This document shows positions 5,728-5,818 of a stretch of 5,818 bases of DNA, piece by piece (position 1 is the stretch's first letter; each line of letters opens with the position of its first letter). The notes under the pieces are model-generated. The model had not been told where the DNA came from and made no database searches. It saw nothing but the letters and a program-made list of their open reading frames with translations. Origin of the DNA: Planctomycetota bacterium (GTDB taxonomy: Bacteria > Planctomycetota > Planctomycetia > Pirellulales > Thermoguttaceae). Both the position numbers and the translations under genes were made by a program. Location of the stretch: positions 1-5,818 of the forward strand of contig JAMOAF010000540.1 in assembly GCA_023621895.1 (NCBI GenBank), read 5' to 3'.

Positions 5728-5757
5728 AAAAAAGGCGGCTGTTATTCAGATAGCCGC
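5728..5757 (-). terminator. Possible Rho-independent terminator for a minus-strand gene beyond the right edge
   Basis: Read on the minus strand: GCGGCT (5757-5752), an 11-base loop, AGCCGC (5740-5735), C, then six T (5733-5728). The stem is only 6 bp but GC-rich, and the T run follows directly. It partly overlaps the 24-base repeat core at 5750-5773. On the plus strand there is no T run, so it would not serve the FemAB-like gene. Confidence 0.4.
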
Positions 5758-5773
5758 GTGGGCTTGCCCCGCG
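5750..5773 (-). repeat. Inverted copy of the 44-bp repeat core
   Basis: The reverse complement of the first 24 bases of the 44-bp unit at 1218, 1262 and 1306 (CGCGGGGCAAGCCCACGCGG plus CTAT). It lies outward of the inverted heptamer array, just as the tandem copies lie outward of the array at 1348. The last seven bases of the window, CGCGGGG, could be the start of another copy in direct orientation, but they are too short to claim. Confidence 0.85.
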
Positions 5774-5818
5774 GCGCGCCTGCGCTGCGGCACAACCCGT
5801 ACGTAACGAAACGCGGGG

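Overview
The window looks like part of the chromosome of a GC-rich bacterium, most likely a planctomycete (Pirellulales-like). I base this on the protein set, on coding regions with strong G/C preference at third positions, on weak or absent Shine-Dalgarno sites, and on spacers packed with short text-like repeats. The taxon is an inference from pattern and was not checked by search. The FemAB-type protein carries the signature of the family that accompanies exosortase (PEP-CTERM/XrtA-type) exopolysaccharide loci. The window therefore reads as the accessory part of an extracellular polysaccharide or cell-envelope modification cluster.

Layout: (1) 30-1037 (+), a NodB-fold polysaccharide deacetylase-like protein. 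(2) 1038-1472, a gene-free spacer with a 44-bp tandem repeat and two heptamer arrays; the second array ends 5 bases before the next start codon. (3) 1473-2840 (+), a PaaK/CapK-like adenylate-forming ligase. (4) 2841-3271, a convergent spacer built of 32-bp hairpin units and a 136-bp imperfect direct duplication. (5) 3272-4366 (-), a CapA-family metallophosphatase-like protein. (6) 4367-4599, a divergent spacer with a degenerate 7/14-bp periodic stretch. (7) 4600-5658 (+), a FemAB-like GNAT-fold protein. (8) 5659-5818, a spacer that repeats the left spacer's modules in inverted orientation, with a possible minus-strand terminator.

A reasonable joint role, inferred only, is tailoring of a secreted polysaccharide: deacetylation of the glycan, activation of an acyl group as AMP/CoA ester, transfer of an acyl or aminoacyl group by the FemAB-like enzyme, and a CapA protein of unknown exact activity. 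No glycosyltransferase, Wzx/Wzy or exosortase gene lies in the window, so the core pathway would be outside it.

The most unusual content is in the spacers. Several arrays of different sequence share a 7-bp period, and two of them can form G-quadruplexes next to gene ends. A composite module (44-bp-repeat core plus a conserved 12-mer plus heptamers) occurs in inverted orientation on both sides of the ligase-CapA-FemAB block. The 32-bp units form hairpins whose base changes preserve pairing, in one case with a two-sided compensatory change.
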